Notes: a model not told the origin generated them from the sequence alone. A stretch of DNA of 64,000 nt from Olivibacter domesticus (GCF_900109575.1 NZ_FOAF01000001.1:1583662-1647661); one strand, 5' to 3'. Positions 25,134 through 34,016 are shown, counted from the first letter of the stretch. Program-made: numbers and translations.

Positions 25134-26519
25134 TTATTGTATGTTAAAACTAGCGTTGGCACGTTCGATTGCAGTAAAAGCAATCCATGTATCGAACAGT
25201 GCTATGTTGGCCTGTAGCTGGGCATCTACCCATTGGTTCTGGGCATCTAACAGCTCAATGTAGATCGACATCCCTTCTCTGTACAGTTTTGATATATCAG
25301 TATAATAGGTTTGGCTTGTCTTTAACTGGCTCTGGGCTGCCTTGTATTCGGCAACAGCGCTTTCCATACTAGCCTGACGCACTTTCAGTTCTGTAAGAAG
25401 TTGTTGTTGCACATAATCGGTTTGGGATGAAATTGCCTGCTGTTCGGCAAGGGTCTGTTTAATTCGGCTGCTGTTTCTGCCAAATCCGAAAAGGTTCCAC
25501 TCTAAAGAAACCCCGAAGAGGTAATAACGGCTCTGATTATTAAATTTCCAATCAAATGCCTGTGAACCCAAATCTAAACTGGCCCCTACCTTTGGAATAA
25601 GGTATGATTTTGCAAGTCCTGTAAGATCTTCATTAATACCCTTGGCTATTTTAAGTTTGGAAAGCTCCTCGCGGTTACCAATATTTTCATCCAGTAGGTT
25701 ATTATCGTCCGGCAAGGCCGTAATATCATCTATTAAAATACTGTCTGTCTGTGGGCGGTTCAGCAGGAAATTAAAATAATACCTGGCAGACTCTTGCGCT
25801 TTAATGGCCGTCACGATCGAAGCCTCGATCTTGGAAACTTCATTTTGGCTTCGGACCAGGGCAGTCCGGTTAATCTTTCCATTATCCAATAATTTTTTAT
25901 TCACTCTTTCCCCTTCGCGAACCAATGCCAGGTAAGACTCGTAGATCTTTACGGCGTTGCTTGCCTTCAGGTAATTGTAATAGGCTGTTTTAATCTCTTT
26001 TACCAACTCCCTTTTGTAAAGTAGCACTTCCGTTTTCTGGAGGTCAACCTGTTTTATCCTGATCTTTTTGTTATAATTGAGCTCCGCATTGAGAATTGGC
26101 TGGGTAATCCTGAATTTTGCATCATAGAAATTATCGGGATTGATCAATACCTGCTGGTTCTGCAACTGGGGAAACGAATTGCTACCCGTGAGCTGATTTA
26201 GCGTGCTATAAACACCGTTCATCATATCCCCGACGGGAATGTCGATAGTCCGCCCTCCATCCGCCTTGGTATAGGTTGTTGAAAAGGCAACATTTGGCAG
26301 AAACATACTTTTCGCCTCAGAGAGCGCATAAATATTTTTCTCCAGCATAAAATTTTGCTGTTTTATACTCTGGTTTGTTTCCAAACCTTCCTTTATGTAA
26401 AGGTCCAGTCTGTTTTGTGCACTGGCTGTATGCGCAGTGGCCAACGCTATGGTCAAGAATATTGACCATAACACGTTTGGTTTTTGATATGACTTAATCA
26501 CTGTAATAAATTTAAACAC
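25134..26519 (-). CDS. TolC-family outer-membrane efflux protein
   Basis: Up to 461 residues. Signal peptide about residues 17-35 (LWSIFLTIALATAHTASAQ), then two OEP repeats with long helices (for example LYIKEGLETNQSIKQQNFML). The frame has no ATG near the start: candidates are GTG 26519, GTG 26501 and GTG 26474. The TetR operator and the -7-like TAATATTG lie at 26512-26531, so a start at 26519 would be leaderless. I favour 26501, which keeps a basic n-region (IKSYQK). First gene of the efflux operon proper. Confidence 0.88.
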   Translation of the reverse strand: MFKFITVIKSYQKPNVLWSIFLTIALATAHTASAQNRLDLYIKEGLETNQSIKQQNFMLEKNIYALSEAKSMFLPNVAFSTTYTKADGGRTIDIPVGDMMNGVYSTLNQLTGSNSFPQLQNQQVLINPDNFYDAKFRITQPILNAELNYNKKIRIKQVDLQKTEVLLYKRELVKEIKTAYYNYLKASNAVKIYESYLALVREGERVNKKLLDNGKINRTALVRSQNEVSKIEASIVTAIKAQESARYYFNFLLNRPQTDSILIDDITALPDDNNLLDENIGNREELSKLKIAKGINEDLTGLAKSYLIPKVGASLDLGSQAFDWKFNNQSRYYLFGVSLEWNLFGFGRNSSRIKQTLAEQQAISSQTDYVQQQLLTELKVRQASMESAVAEYKAAQSQLKTSQTYYTDISKLYREGMSIYIELLDAQNQWVDAQLQANIALFDTWIAFTAIERANASFNIQ

Positions 26520-26526
26520 TGTTCAA
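26512..26526. promoter_or_regulatory. TetR-A operator in front of the efflux operon
   Basis: 15-bp palindrome TTAAACA-C-TGTTCAA; read on the minus strand it is identical to the site at 28156-28170. It overlaps TAATATTG (a -7-like box) of the tolC promoter. Confidence 0.78.
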
Positions 26527-26545
26527 TATTATAATAAAAAAAAGC

Positions 26546-27154
26546 CTAGCTCTTTTCGAGCAAAGCAACAAAACATTCGTAGCCGTTTTCCATCAGCTCT
26601 TCGTTTGTTTTGTTCATAAAACTGGTCGTACGGTCTTTGCAGAACAAGGCACAGATTCCATGCATTGCAGAAAGCACCATAAATGTAAAATACTCTGTAT
26701 CCATCTCTTTGAACCTACCTTGTTTCTGACAATCGCCGATCATAGAACACATATGGTTTATGGCTTCCTGTGCTATTTTGAACCTGTTTTCGCTAGGCTC
26801 TTTTACGGTCTCCTCGACCATGAACATAAGGTTGTAGTAATCCTTATTTTCCTGCGCAAATTGAATGAACACACGTCCCGATGCCTTAAGTCGTTCAAAT
26901 GGATCTGCTACGCTGTTCAGCACTTTGAGCTGGTTTAGAAGCAACGTGAATCCCTCTTTTTGAAGCTCTTGAAAAATTTCGGTTTTGTCCTTAAAGTGAA
27001 AATAGAGGCTGCCAGGACTGTAATTGATCTCAGCTGCAATATTTCGCATGCTGGTTTTTTCATATCCTTTTTCAAGAAATATTTTGCGTGCTGCATTTAA
27101 GATGCGTTGGTGCATTTCCTGTTTTTCTTCCTGTTTTCTTTCTGCTATACTCAT
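26546..27154 (-). CDS. TetR/AcrR-family repressor (TetR-A) of the efflux locus
   Basis: 202 residues. N-terminal HTH: ILNAARKIFLEKGYEKTSMR then NIAAEINYSPGSLYFHF, classical TetR helix 2-3 with 'GslY.hF'. C-terminal ligand domain helices are typical of AcrR relatives (MFMVEETVKEPSENRFK). It lies between the SDR gene (26 bp upstream) and tolC (26 bp downstream) on the same strand. Identical palindromes occur at the three local promoters, including that of the SDR-tetR transcript, so it most likely represses itself and the pump. Confidence 0.9.
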   Translation of the reverse strand: MSIAERKQEEKQEMHQRILNAARKIFLEKGYEKTSMRNIAAEINYSPGSLYFHFKDKTEIFQELQKEGFTLLLNQLKVLNSVADPFERLKASGRVFIQFAQENKDYYNLMFMVEETVKEPSENRFKIAQEAINHMCSMIGDCQKQGRFKEMDTEYFTFMVLSAMHGICALFCKDRTTSFMNKTNEELMENGYECFVALLEKS

Positions 27155-27180
27155 TTTAATTTTTTATGTGGCTTTAAACT

Positions 27181-27942
27181 TTAAGCCTTAAGACCAGGAC
27201 TAATTTTCCCCATGATATTAATGACTGATTTCCTGCTGAGAAACTTAAACCCGAATAGCATCAACCGGTTTTTAAATCCTTGTATCACTCGTGGTTTACT
27301 TCTCGCCGACAACGCTTTCATAAATCCGTCGGCAACTTCAGAAACACTCGACACGACAAAACTTGGAAATGCACTTGTATAACTGCCAGAGTTCGAGTGG
27401 AAGTCGGTATCGGCAGCGCCCGGGTTAAAGCCTGCAACAAATATACCTTTATTTTTAAACTCATACCAGAGCGATTCCGAAAAGTTGGCGACAAAGCTTT
27501 TTGTTCCTGCATACACAGCTGCACCCGGTAAAGATGAATGAGCCAGTAGCGAGCCAATATTGATCAGTGCATTTCCTGATACTGCTTTACTTAAAAATGC
27601 ATAGGATAATGAAACTAGGGCCTCCATGTTCAATGCCATGGTATTCAATTGCTCTACAAGAGGTAAATCTATAAATCTTCCGTAAGAGCCTGTCCCTGCA
27701 TTATTGACAAGAAGATCGTAACTGTTTTCATTGAGGTGCCGACTTACTCTTTCAATATCTTCCTTTTTGGTCAGGTCAGCTACCAAAATCTGATGATGAT
27801 CCTTTCCAAGTTGCTCCTGAACTGATTTCAATTTCTGTTCGTTTCTTGCCACCAGGGTCAGCTCGTACTGCTGCCGGGAAAGACGTCTGGCAATTTCCAG
27901 GCCTATACCCCCGCTTGCTCCCGTTATTAGTGCTTTTTTCAT
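27181..27942 (-). CDS. Short-chain dehydrogenase/reductase
   Basis: The true start is ATG 27942 (MKKALITGASGGIGLEIARR), giving 253 residues; the frame runs further to 28002, but that would cover the operator. Motifs: TGASGGIG cofactor loop, NNAGTGSYG, catalytic Ser in INIGSLLAH and YxxxK in AVYAGTKSFVANFS. It belongs to the DltE/SDR3-like classical SDRs acting on small carbonyls (inference). First gene of the TetR-A transcript, preceded by its palindrome. Confidence 0.87.
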   Translation of the reverse strand: MKKALITGASGGIGLEIARRLSRQQYELTLVARNEQKLKSVQEQLGKDHHQILVADLTKKEDIERVSRHLNENSYDLLVNNAGTGSYGRFIDLPLVEQLNTMALNMEALVSLSYAFLSKAVSGNALINIGSLLAHSSLPGAAVYAGTKSFVANFSESLWYEFKNKGIFVAGFNPGAADTDFHSNSGSYTSAFPSFVVSSVSEVADGFMKALSARSKPRVIQGFKNRLMLFGFKFLSRKSVINIMGKISPGLKA

Positions 27943-27980
27943 TGCATAAATGTTGATGTTAATTTTACGATGCAAATTTA

Positions 27981-27995
27981 TTAAACAGTGTTCAA
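27981..27995. promoter_or_regulatory. TetR-A operator in front of SDR-tetR
   Basis: TTAAACA-G-TGTTCAA, 39 bp upstream of the SDR start codon. Differs from the tolC site only in the central base. Confidence 0.78.
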
Positions 27996-28124
27996 TTATC
28001 AAAATATTTTTGGACTTTTCTTTGATATTTGCTGCAGCATGACGTATATTATAGTAATTCAGTGATTTATTTTACTTAAAACTGATAATATCGGCCTTAT
28101 TTATCTATAATTTTTGATTTCAAG

Positions 28125-28158
28125 TTTTGCAGATCCAGACAAATTTTTATTATATTTG
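28125..28158 (+). promoter_or_regulatory. Promoter of the flavoprotein gene
   Basis: TTTTG at 28125-28129 and TATATTTG at 28151-28158, spacing 21 bp: a good match to the Bacteroidota -33/-7 consensus. The last three bases of the -7 box are the first three of the TetR-A operator. Confidence 0.65.
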
Positions 28159-28170
28159 AACAGTGTTTAA
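28156..28170. promoter_or_regulatory. TetR-A operator in front of the flavoprotein gene
   Basis: TTGAACA-G-TGTTTAA, directly overlapping the -7 box. It makes the plus-strand gene a third member of the TetR-A regulon. Confidence 0.78.
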
Positions 28171-28332
28171 CACAAATATGCATAAAGTGAATTGGTTTTT
28201 GGAGATTTAGCACCAATAAATATCACAGGTATAAAGACGAACAGATCAGAAAATAATAGGGAGATCACAAGTAATCTGTACGAAGGTCAGGTAAACGATC
28301 GGAACCCTGAATCAATTGACTTAAGCAGGCAG

Positions 28333-29367
28333 TTGGAAACAAAGGATAATCATAAAAAAATATCAAGACGTGAAGTAATCAAACAAGGCGGGCTTGCTTT
28401 ATCCTTTTTTGCTCTGCCTTTTCCATTAACATCATTTTTAAATTTTAACGAAATGACAGATAACAAAAATTTTGACGTAATCATCATTGGCGGAAGCTAC
28501 TCAGGACTTTCGGTAGCAATGACTCTGGGACGGGCATTAAGAAATGTTTTAATTATCGACAGCGGTTTGCCCTGCAACCGACAGACACCTCATTCGCATA
28601 ACTTCCTTACGCAGGATGGAGAAAAACCAAGCGTTATCGGGGAAAAGGCAAAGGAACAGGTGTTGAAATATGACACTGTGAAATTCCTAACTGACCTTGC
28701 CGTAAATGCAAAGAAAAACGATAACGGCTTTGAGATTTCAACTCAGTCAGGAAAAACATTTTCAGTCGGAAAGCTTGTCTTTGCAACAGGATTAAAAGAT
28801 AAAATGCTGAACATTAAGGGATTTTCTGAATGTTGGGGAATTACTGTACTCCATTGTCCCTATTGCCACGGATATGAGGTTAAGAATGAAAAAACAGGGA
28901 TTTTGGCAAATGGATATGGTGCATTTCACCTGTCCCGGCTTATTAATAACTGGACAGAGGATTTAACGATATTCACTAATGGAAAATCGGAACTGACACA
29001 GGAGCAAACCGATGAAATCAAAAGACACAATATTTCAATAGTTGAGAAGGAGATTGCCTCATTGAAACATAAAGACGGAGTAGTTGAAGAAATAGTTTTT
29101 TCAGACAATTCTACTTTTCAGTTAGAAGCTATCTATTCAAGACCACCTTTTGAACAACATTGTAAAATTCCCGAATTATTGGGCTGTGAACTGACAGAAC
29201 AGGGACTTATCAAAGTAGATGCATTTCAGAAAACAACAGTAGATAATATATTCGCTTGTGGGGACAATACGAATCCTCTACGTGCAGTATCATATGCCGT
29301 ATCAACGGGCAATAACACAGGTGTATATTTAAATAATGTTCTGGTAGAAGAAGATTTTTTGAAATAA
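28333..29367 (+). CDS. Thioredoxin-reductase-like NAD(P)/FAD-dependent oxidoreductase
   Basis: FAD motif FDVIIIGGSYSGLSVAMTLG, then CNRQTPHSHNFLTQDG, a redox pair CPYCHGYEV and the C-terminal FACGDNTNP motif: low-molecular-weight TrxR-like family. The core starts at ATG 28453 (304 residues, usual length). In frame upstream is ISRREVIKQGGLALSFFALP, a twin-arginine signal-like segment that could start at TTG 28333; the frame is open to 28186. Either the enzyme is exported by Tat, or the segment is a fusion remnant. It is under a TetR-A operator, divergent from SDR-tetR-efflux. Confidence 0.82.
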   Translation: METKDNHKKISRREVIKQGGLALSFFALPFPLTSFLNFNEMTDNKNFDVIIIGGSYSGLSVAMTLGRALRNVLIIDSGLPCNRQTPHSHNFLTQDGEKPSVIGEKAKEQVLKYDTVKFLTDLAVNAKKNDNGFEISTQSGKTFSVGKLVFATGLKDKMLNIKGFSECWGITVLHCPYCHGYEVKNEKTGILANGYGAFHLSRLINNWTEDLTIFTNGKSELTQEQTDEIKRHNISIVEKEIASLKHKDGVVEEIVFSDNSTFQLEAIYSRPPFEQHCKIPELLGCELTEQGLIKVDAFQKTTVDNIFACGDNTNPLRAVSYAVSTGNNTGVYLNNVLVEEDFLK

Positions 29368-29451
29368 CAATTGAAGCTGCATATAATATGCGGTTTGGCG
29401 TTATGGCTATATATGCTATAGAGGGAGCACCCAACAAGCCAATCTAAATTA

Positions 29452-29598
29452 CTATGCAATTGTTAAAATATCGACTTTCAGCGAACCAGAGAAGCTAGCT
29501 TGAACGCCTTTAGAAACCAACTCTCTGTGAAAAATCTCCTTTGTCTGAAACTTTATATCCGCAATAATTTCTTTAACAACGGTATAACTATCTACCAT
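29452..29598 (-). CDS. Possible small protein of 48 residues
   Basis: From ATG 29598: MVDSYTVVKEIIADIKFQTK and on to SLKVDILTIA. A purine-rich AAGAAGAAAAC precedes the start. No family recognised. It lies alone between the flavoprotein and an AraC gene; it could be a remnant. Confidence 0.25.
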   Translation of the reverse strand: MVDSYTVVKEIIADIKFQTKEIFHRELVSKGVQASFSGSLKVDILTIA

Positions 29599-29773
29599 AT
29601 TAGTTTTCTTCTTTAGAACATTAGCGCTATTACAATTAAATAAGAACGCCACCTGAGGAACGACATGAATTTCGTGAAAAATTAATCAGAGATTATTAAT
29701 TAATTTCAAGAGCTAATTGTTACGAACGTAACGATTGAGCCTATTGATAGTCAAACAGTGAATATAAAACAAA

Positions 29774-30565
29774 ATGATGTGGAATTTGATTGACGCTACA
29801 AAAATAATAGCCAACAACGATTTAGAATTGTTTGTTAAGGAAATTTTTGTTCTGGAAGATGGGGATGACCCTAAAAGCTCCCAGCTTACTTTTTATGCGG
29901 ACGGCTATCCGGGAATTGTATACCTACAATCGGAAAAAGGATTTTTACTTCCCAGAAAGAAAGAACTCACTGCTTTTTTTCTATATGGCCAGATGATAGC
30001 GCCCTATGAGCTTTCGATAAGGGTACCTTATCTGATGATTGTTTTTCAGTTGTACCCTTTTGCTGCTAAATTGTTATTTGATGTAGACACGCAAAAACTT
30101 AATGATGATTGTGCCGACCTTTCAAGTGTCAAAGGGATAGCTATTGAAAATCCTCTGGAGACATTAGCCACTCCTTTGTCAATAAGCCAGAAAACAGAGA
30201 TCATCGCTAAATTCTTATCAGAACTTGCCCGGGAAAAAGGAATGCAGGAATATCGGAAAATACAAGGGGCCATTCAAATAATCGAGGATCATAAGGGTTT
30301 GATTGCCGTAAATGAACTGGCCAAACGTCTCAATACCACAGAAAGGACCTTACGGCGAAAGTTCAACCATTATGTCGGTATACCACCGAAAAAGTTCGCA
30401 AAAATAATACAATTTCAAACCTCACTGGACCAGATCTCAACAGGTGATTTCCTAAAATTGACCGATGTGGTCTATGAAAACGGGTATGCCGACCAATCGC
30501 ATTTTATACGGAACATCAAGAAATTCACAGGGAAAAACCCGCTGCAATTAAAAAGATTGCAATAG
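29774..30565 (+). CDS. AraC-family transcriptional regulator
   Basis: 263 residues; start ATG 29774 or the adjacent ATG 29777. The N-terminal 130 residues are a beta-rich sensor of the DUF6597-like type (TFYADGYPGIVYLQSEKGFL, PYELSIRVPYLMIVFQLYPF). The C-terminus has two HTH motifs (LIAVNELAKRLNTTERTLRR and FLKLTDVVYENGYADQSHFI, then KKFTGKNPLQLKRLQ). It reads into the NmrA-like gene 75 bp downstream and the SRPBCC gene beyond, so it probably controls this three-gene unit. Confidence 0.87.
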   Translation: MMWNLIDATKIIANNDLELFVKEIFVLEDGDDPKSSQLTFYADGYPGIVYLQSEKGFLLPRKKELTAFFLYGQMIAPYELSIRVPYLMIVFQLYPFAAKLLFDVDTQKLNDDCADLSSVKGIAIENPLETLATPLSISQKTEIIAKFLSELAREKGMQEYRKIQGAIQIIEDHKGLIAVNELAKRLNTTERTLRRKFNHYVGIPPKKFAKIIQFQTSLDQISTGDFLKLTDVVYENGYADQSHFIRNIKKFTGKNPLQLKRLQ

Positions 30566-30639
30566 CTTCTTTGTCCGATTTGTTCAATTTCTGATTTTAA
30601 CTGCCCTATACTTTTGCTTATAATTTTAAATCAAAAATT

Positions 30640-31464
30640 ATGGCAAACGAAACGTTAATATTGGGGGCCACAGGGAAAACCGGGAAACGGGTAGCCGAAA
30701 AACTCCACAAAATGAATATTCCTATCCGTTCTGGTTCCAGGAACGGAACCCCTCCTTTTGACTGGGACATACCCGATAATTGGAACGCGGTTTTAAACGG
30801 TATCAAAAAAGTTTACATCACCTATCAACCCGACTTTGTCGCTCCCGGAGCGCTGGAAAAAATCCAACGGTTTGTGGACGTAGCAAAACAATCCGGTGTT
30901 CAGCAACTGGTACTTCTTTCCGGAAGAGGAGAAAAGGAGGCTGAGGAAGGCGAAGCGATCATAATGACTTCGGGACTGCACTGGACCATTGTGAGAGCCA
31001 GTTGGTTCATGCAGAATTTTAGCGAATTCTTTTTTCTCGATAACATCCTGGGCGGGCAGATCATTGTTCCCAAACCAAAAGCTTTAGAGCCTTTCGTCGA
31101 TCTTGACGATCTTGCAGACGTAGTGGTTGAGACATTGATGGATGATAGGCACAAGGGGAAGATCTATGAACTGACCGGGCCGGAATTGCTGTCTTTTAGA
31201 GATACGATCCGCATAATTTCTAATGTGATCAACCGGCCTATCGGTTACGAAGAAGTGGACATGGATAGTTACGTAAAGATGCTTCGCGATTACCAAATCC
31301 CCGAAGACATCATTTGGTTGATGCAATATTTATTCACCGAAGTATTGGATGGAAGGAATGAATCGATCAGGAATGATATTGAAGAAGTGTTAGGGCGGAA
31401 GCCAACTACATTTCACGAATATGCAATCAAGGCCAATCAAACCGGGGTTTGGAACATCAGCTAG
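30640..31464 (+). CDS. NmrA-like NAD(P)-binding protein
   Basis: 274 residues. LILGATGKTGKRVAEKLHKM is the atypical-SDR nucleotide motif, followed by KKVYITYQPD, VQQLVLLSGRGEKEAEE and LHWTIVRASWFMQNFSEFF, characteristic of NmrA/quinone-reductase-2 (QOR2)-type proteins. No YxxxK catalytic motif, as usual for NmrA. Function may be redox sensing or quinone reduction (inference). It is followed 55 bp later by an SRPBCC gene. Confidence 0.85.
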   Translation: MANETLILGATGKTGKRVAEKLHKMNIPIRSGSRNGTPPFDWDIPDNWNAVLNGIKKVYITYQPDFVAPGALEKIQRFVDVAKQSGVQQLVLLSGRGEKEAEEGEAIIMTSGLHWTIVRASWFMQNFSEFFFLDNILGGQIIVPKPKALEPFVDLDDLADVVVETLMDDRHKGKIYELTGPELLSFRDTIRIISNVINRPIGYEEVDMDSYVKMLRDYQIPEDIIWLMQYLFTEVLDGRNESIRNDIEEVLGRKPTTFHEYAIKANQTGVWNIS

Positions 31465-31519
31465 TTCAGATCACAGTGATAGATTATATAACCATTAATA
31501 AACATCAAAACAACATAAA

Positions 31520-31936
31520 ATGAAAGCAACAAAAATCACCGTGGAAACCACGGTAAAAGCACCGGTGGAAAAAGTATGGGAATATTATACGACCCCCGGC
31601 CACATCTTAAAATGGAACAGCGCCTCTGATGACTGGCATACCACAAAGGCGGAAAATGACTTGCGGGTTGGTGGAAAGTTCGTTTCCAGAATGGAGGCCA
31701 AGGATGGCAGTTTAGGGTTTGACTTTGAAGGGGTATACGATAACGTAAAGACAAACGAACGGATTGCCTACACCATGACCGATGGAAGAAAGGCGGAAAT
31801 CACATTTATGGATCTACATGACGAAACCAAAATGACCGTAGTATTTGATGCGGAGGGCGAAAATCCTATTGAAATACAACGGGAAGGATGGCAGGCTATC
31901 CTGGACAGTTTCACGAAATATGTCGAAACCAATTGA
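31520..31936 (+). CDS. SRPBCC/AHSA1-family protein
   Basis: 138 residues. ITVETTVKAPVEKVWEYYTT is the opening strand-helix of the START/Bet v1 fold; then HILKWNSASDDWHTTKAEND, GGKFVSRMEAKDG and a C-terminal helix REGWQAILDSFTKYVET. The fold binds hydrophobic small molecules; many bacterial members are uncharacterised. Last gene of the AraC-NmrA-SRPBCC unit. Confidence 0.87.
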   Translation: MKATKITVETTVKAPVEKVWEYYTTPGHILKWNSASDDWHTTKAENDLRVGGKFVSRMEAKDGSLGFDFEGVYDNVKTNERIAYTMTDGRKAEITFMDLHDETKMTVVFDAEGENPIEIQREGWQAILDSFTKYVETN

Positions 31937-31971
31937 TAAGACAGCGAGCCATCCATGGCAATTGTCTTATC
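31935..31971. terminator. Possible terminator hairpin
   Basis: Nine-bp arms GATAAGACA and TGTCTTATC with a 19-nt loop, starting at the stop codon of the SRPBCC gene. No U-tract. The following 150 bp contain no clear gene. Confidence 0.35.
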
Positions 31972-32128
31972 GAGATAAAGCTGAATACCTGCTTATTCCA
32001 TATCTTCCTTTTGCTTTCACCGACCGGCTTGCTGATGCTCTCTAACGTTTTAAAAAGCGAAAGAGCAATCTCAATCAGATTCGCATCATCGATGTTTTTA
32101 TAAAGATGAGAGAAAAGCTTGCGAGCCC

Positions 32129-32914
32129 TCAAATAAAGATGTCACCTTTCAGATACAGCACAGCTTTGCCTTCTAATTCTACTCTATCGTTCAGTAAACG
32201 GCAATAAATTTCACCACCCCGTTCTGAAAGTTGAAAAGCTCTTAATTCGTTCTTATTCAGCTTCTCTGCCCAATAAGGTGTAAGCGTGGTGTGTGCCGAC
32301 CCAGTTACCGGGTCTTCATTTACACCAACTGCCGGGGCAAAGAAGCGGGATACAAAATCGTGGTTTTCGCCTTTTGCTGTTACGATAATTCCCCTTGCTT
32401 TTATGGCTGCTATTTGGGATAAATTTGGTATTACGGTCTCAATATCTTCCTGCTTTTCAAATACTAACATATAATCGGTTTTACCTTTGTAAGCGGCGAT
32501 CGGCTTTTTGTCAGTTGCAGCTAAAAGTTCTTCGGTCAATGCTGTTTCAGCAAATTGGTCTGCCGGAAAATTGAGGGTATATTTCCAGTCCTGAAAAGAT
32601 ACGGGGAGATTACCGCTGCGGGAAGAATAGAATGGTATGGTATTTTCCCTGAAATTCTCCTGATTTTTCAATACAAATGCCGCAGCCAATGTAGCATGTC
32701 CGCAAAGGTCAACTTCTTCGCCCGGTGTGAACCAGCGGATTTCAATATTATCTTCCTTGACGATATAGAAAGCGGTTTCGGCAAGGTTATTTTCCTTTGC
32801 GATTTTTAATAGTATATCGTCCGACATCCATTCCGTTAATGGACAGACAGCGGCAGAGTTGCCTTTAAAAACTTTCTCTGCAAAAGCATCCACTTGATAG
32901 ATTGTTAATTTCAT
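32129..32914 (-). CDS. PhzF-family isomerase
   Basis: 261 residues. IYQVDAFAEKVFKGNSAAVC is the PhzF N-terminus; NNLAETAFYI holds the catalytic Glu; CGHATLAAAFVL and PAVGVNEDPVTGSAHTTLTP are the signature loops of both half-domains. Members isomerise aromatic amino-acid-like substrates; outside phenazine operons the substrate is usually unknown. Last gene of a minus-strand operon with a 39-residue peptide gene, a MarR-GNAT fusion and panB. Confidence 0.9.
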   Translation of the reverse strand: MKLTIYQVDAFAEKVFKGNSAAVCPLTEWMSDDILLKIAKENNLAETAFYIVKEDNIEIRWFTPGEEVDLCGHATLAAAFVLKNQENFRENTIPFYSSRSGNLPVSFQDWKYTLNFPADQFAETALTEELLAATDKKPIAAYKGKTDYMLVFEKQEDIETVIPNLSQIAAIKARGIIVTAKGENHDFVSRFFAPAVGVNEDPVTGSAHTTLTPYWAEKLNKNELRAFQLSERGGEIYCRLLNDRVELEGKAVLYLKGDIFI

Positions 32915-32928
32915 AATCTTGTTTTTTG

Positions 32929-33048
32929 TTATAAATAATCCTGTCTTATCGGGCTGAATACGTCCACTACTTCGCCCGCAATGTGCCGTACCATAATACC
33001 CAATGCTGAATCCCTGATCTCTTTTGTATCTGAAAGGACTATTTTCAT
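32929..33048 (-). CDS. Small protein, 39 residues, within the panB-phzF operon
   Basis: From ATG 33048: MKIVLSDTKEIRDSALGIMV, ending SPIRQDYL. It starts 2 nt after the MarR-GNAT stop and ends 14 nt before the PhzF start, a spacing that suggests translation. No family recognised; the last third may be a frame remnant of a longer protein. No signal peptide. Confidence 0.42.
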   Translation of the reverse strand: MKIVLSDTKEIRDSALGIMVRHIAGEVVDVFSPIRQDYL

Positions 33049-33050
33049 AT

Positions 33051-34016
33051 TTAGCTTAGTTTCGTTAAATCAAGTTCCATTTGGATATTGGCACGTTTGT
33101 AAGGCGTTGGTCGTCCTGGTATTTTTTGAAATCCCAATTTATAATATAGGTTGATGGCGGGTTTCAAAATCGTATTGCTTTCCAGATAGATTTTTGAAGC
33201 GCCCATTTCCTTGGCCGCATTGATAATGGCTTGCCCCAATAACCGGCCGATACTTTTTCCCTGTGCTTTGGGTGATACTGCCATTTTAGCCATTTCAAAA
33301 TCGTAGTCGGGATCGTCCATTTTAATTAAGGCACAAACGCCCAACGGTTCGCCGTTGTAGAGAGCCACCAATATTCTACCGCCTTTGCTCAGAATGTATT
33401 CTTCGGGATTATCCAGTGCTTTGCTGTCGGTTTCTTCTATTTCAAAATAGGTGGAAATCCATTCTTCATTCAGTGCTTTGAAAACAGATTGATATCGCGG
33501 CTCGTATGCTACAATCTGCACGTCTTTGCTTTCCCGAAGTTTCTTCACTTCCTGTACCCGTTTGTAGATTGTTTTTTGTTCCAATAAAAATTCCCATTCT
33601 GCAAGGGCTTCCCAAAGGTTGTGCGTGGCTTCGGCAATAATACCGTCAATGGCCACGTCAATATCGGCACATTGTACCTTTATCATTCTTTCTGCTACTG
33701 TTGCACCATTATCTGTTAGTGCAACAACATTTCTGCGTTTGTCCATTGATTTGAGATTGTCTTTTACCAATCCCGCTTTTGCCATTTCCTTGACGATTTT
33801 TGTAACGGAGGGTTGGGAATGCCCGATCTGTTCGGCTATTTCGGTTATGGTTTTTGCACCCTCATCATAAAGCACGAAGAACACGGGAAACCATTTTGGC
33901 GAAAAATCCACATCATAAAGCTCGTAAATTTTGGCTGCATCTTCGGTTACTTTTGCTGTAAGTAATCGTAATCTGCTACCTAGTGCCATTTTTCCTGTTT
34001 TATTGAAGATGTCCAT
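33051..34016 (-). CDS. MarR-family regulator fused to GNAT acetyltransferase
   Basis: 321 residues. Residues 1-150: MarR winged helix (FFVLYDEGAKTITEIAEQIG, HSQPSVTKIVKEMAKAGLVK, DKRRNVVALTDNGATVAERM). Residues 165-320: GNAT fold with acetyl-CoA loop MAVSPKAQGKSIGRLLGQAI and LYYKLGFQKI. This bifunctional layout is known in several phyla. It is flanked by panB and phzF in one transcript. A palindrome upstream of panB is a likely binding site. Confidence 0.9.
   Translation of the reverse strand: MDIFNKTGKMALGSRLRLLTAKVTEDAAKIYELYDVDFSPKWFPVFFVLYDEGAKTITEIAEQIGHSQPSVTKIVKEMAKAGLVKDNLKSMDKRRNVVALTDNGATVAERMIKVQCADIDVAIDGIIAEATHNLWEALAEWEFLLEQKTIYKRVQEVKKLRESKDVQIVAYEPRYQSVFKALNEEWISTYFEIEETDSKALDNPEEYILSKGGRILVALYNGEPLGVCALIKMDDPDYDFEMAKMAVSPKAQGKSIGRLLGQAIINAAKEMGASKIYLESNTILKPAINLYYKLGFQKIPGRPTPYKRANIQMELDLTKLS

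Noticed and set aside
31911-32132. 73-residue minus-strand frame (ARKLFSHLYKNIDDANLIEI)
   Set aside because: Helical and gene-like in part, but no recognisable family and its tail runs antisense through the SRPBCC stop; kept out of the gene list.
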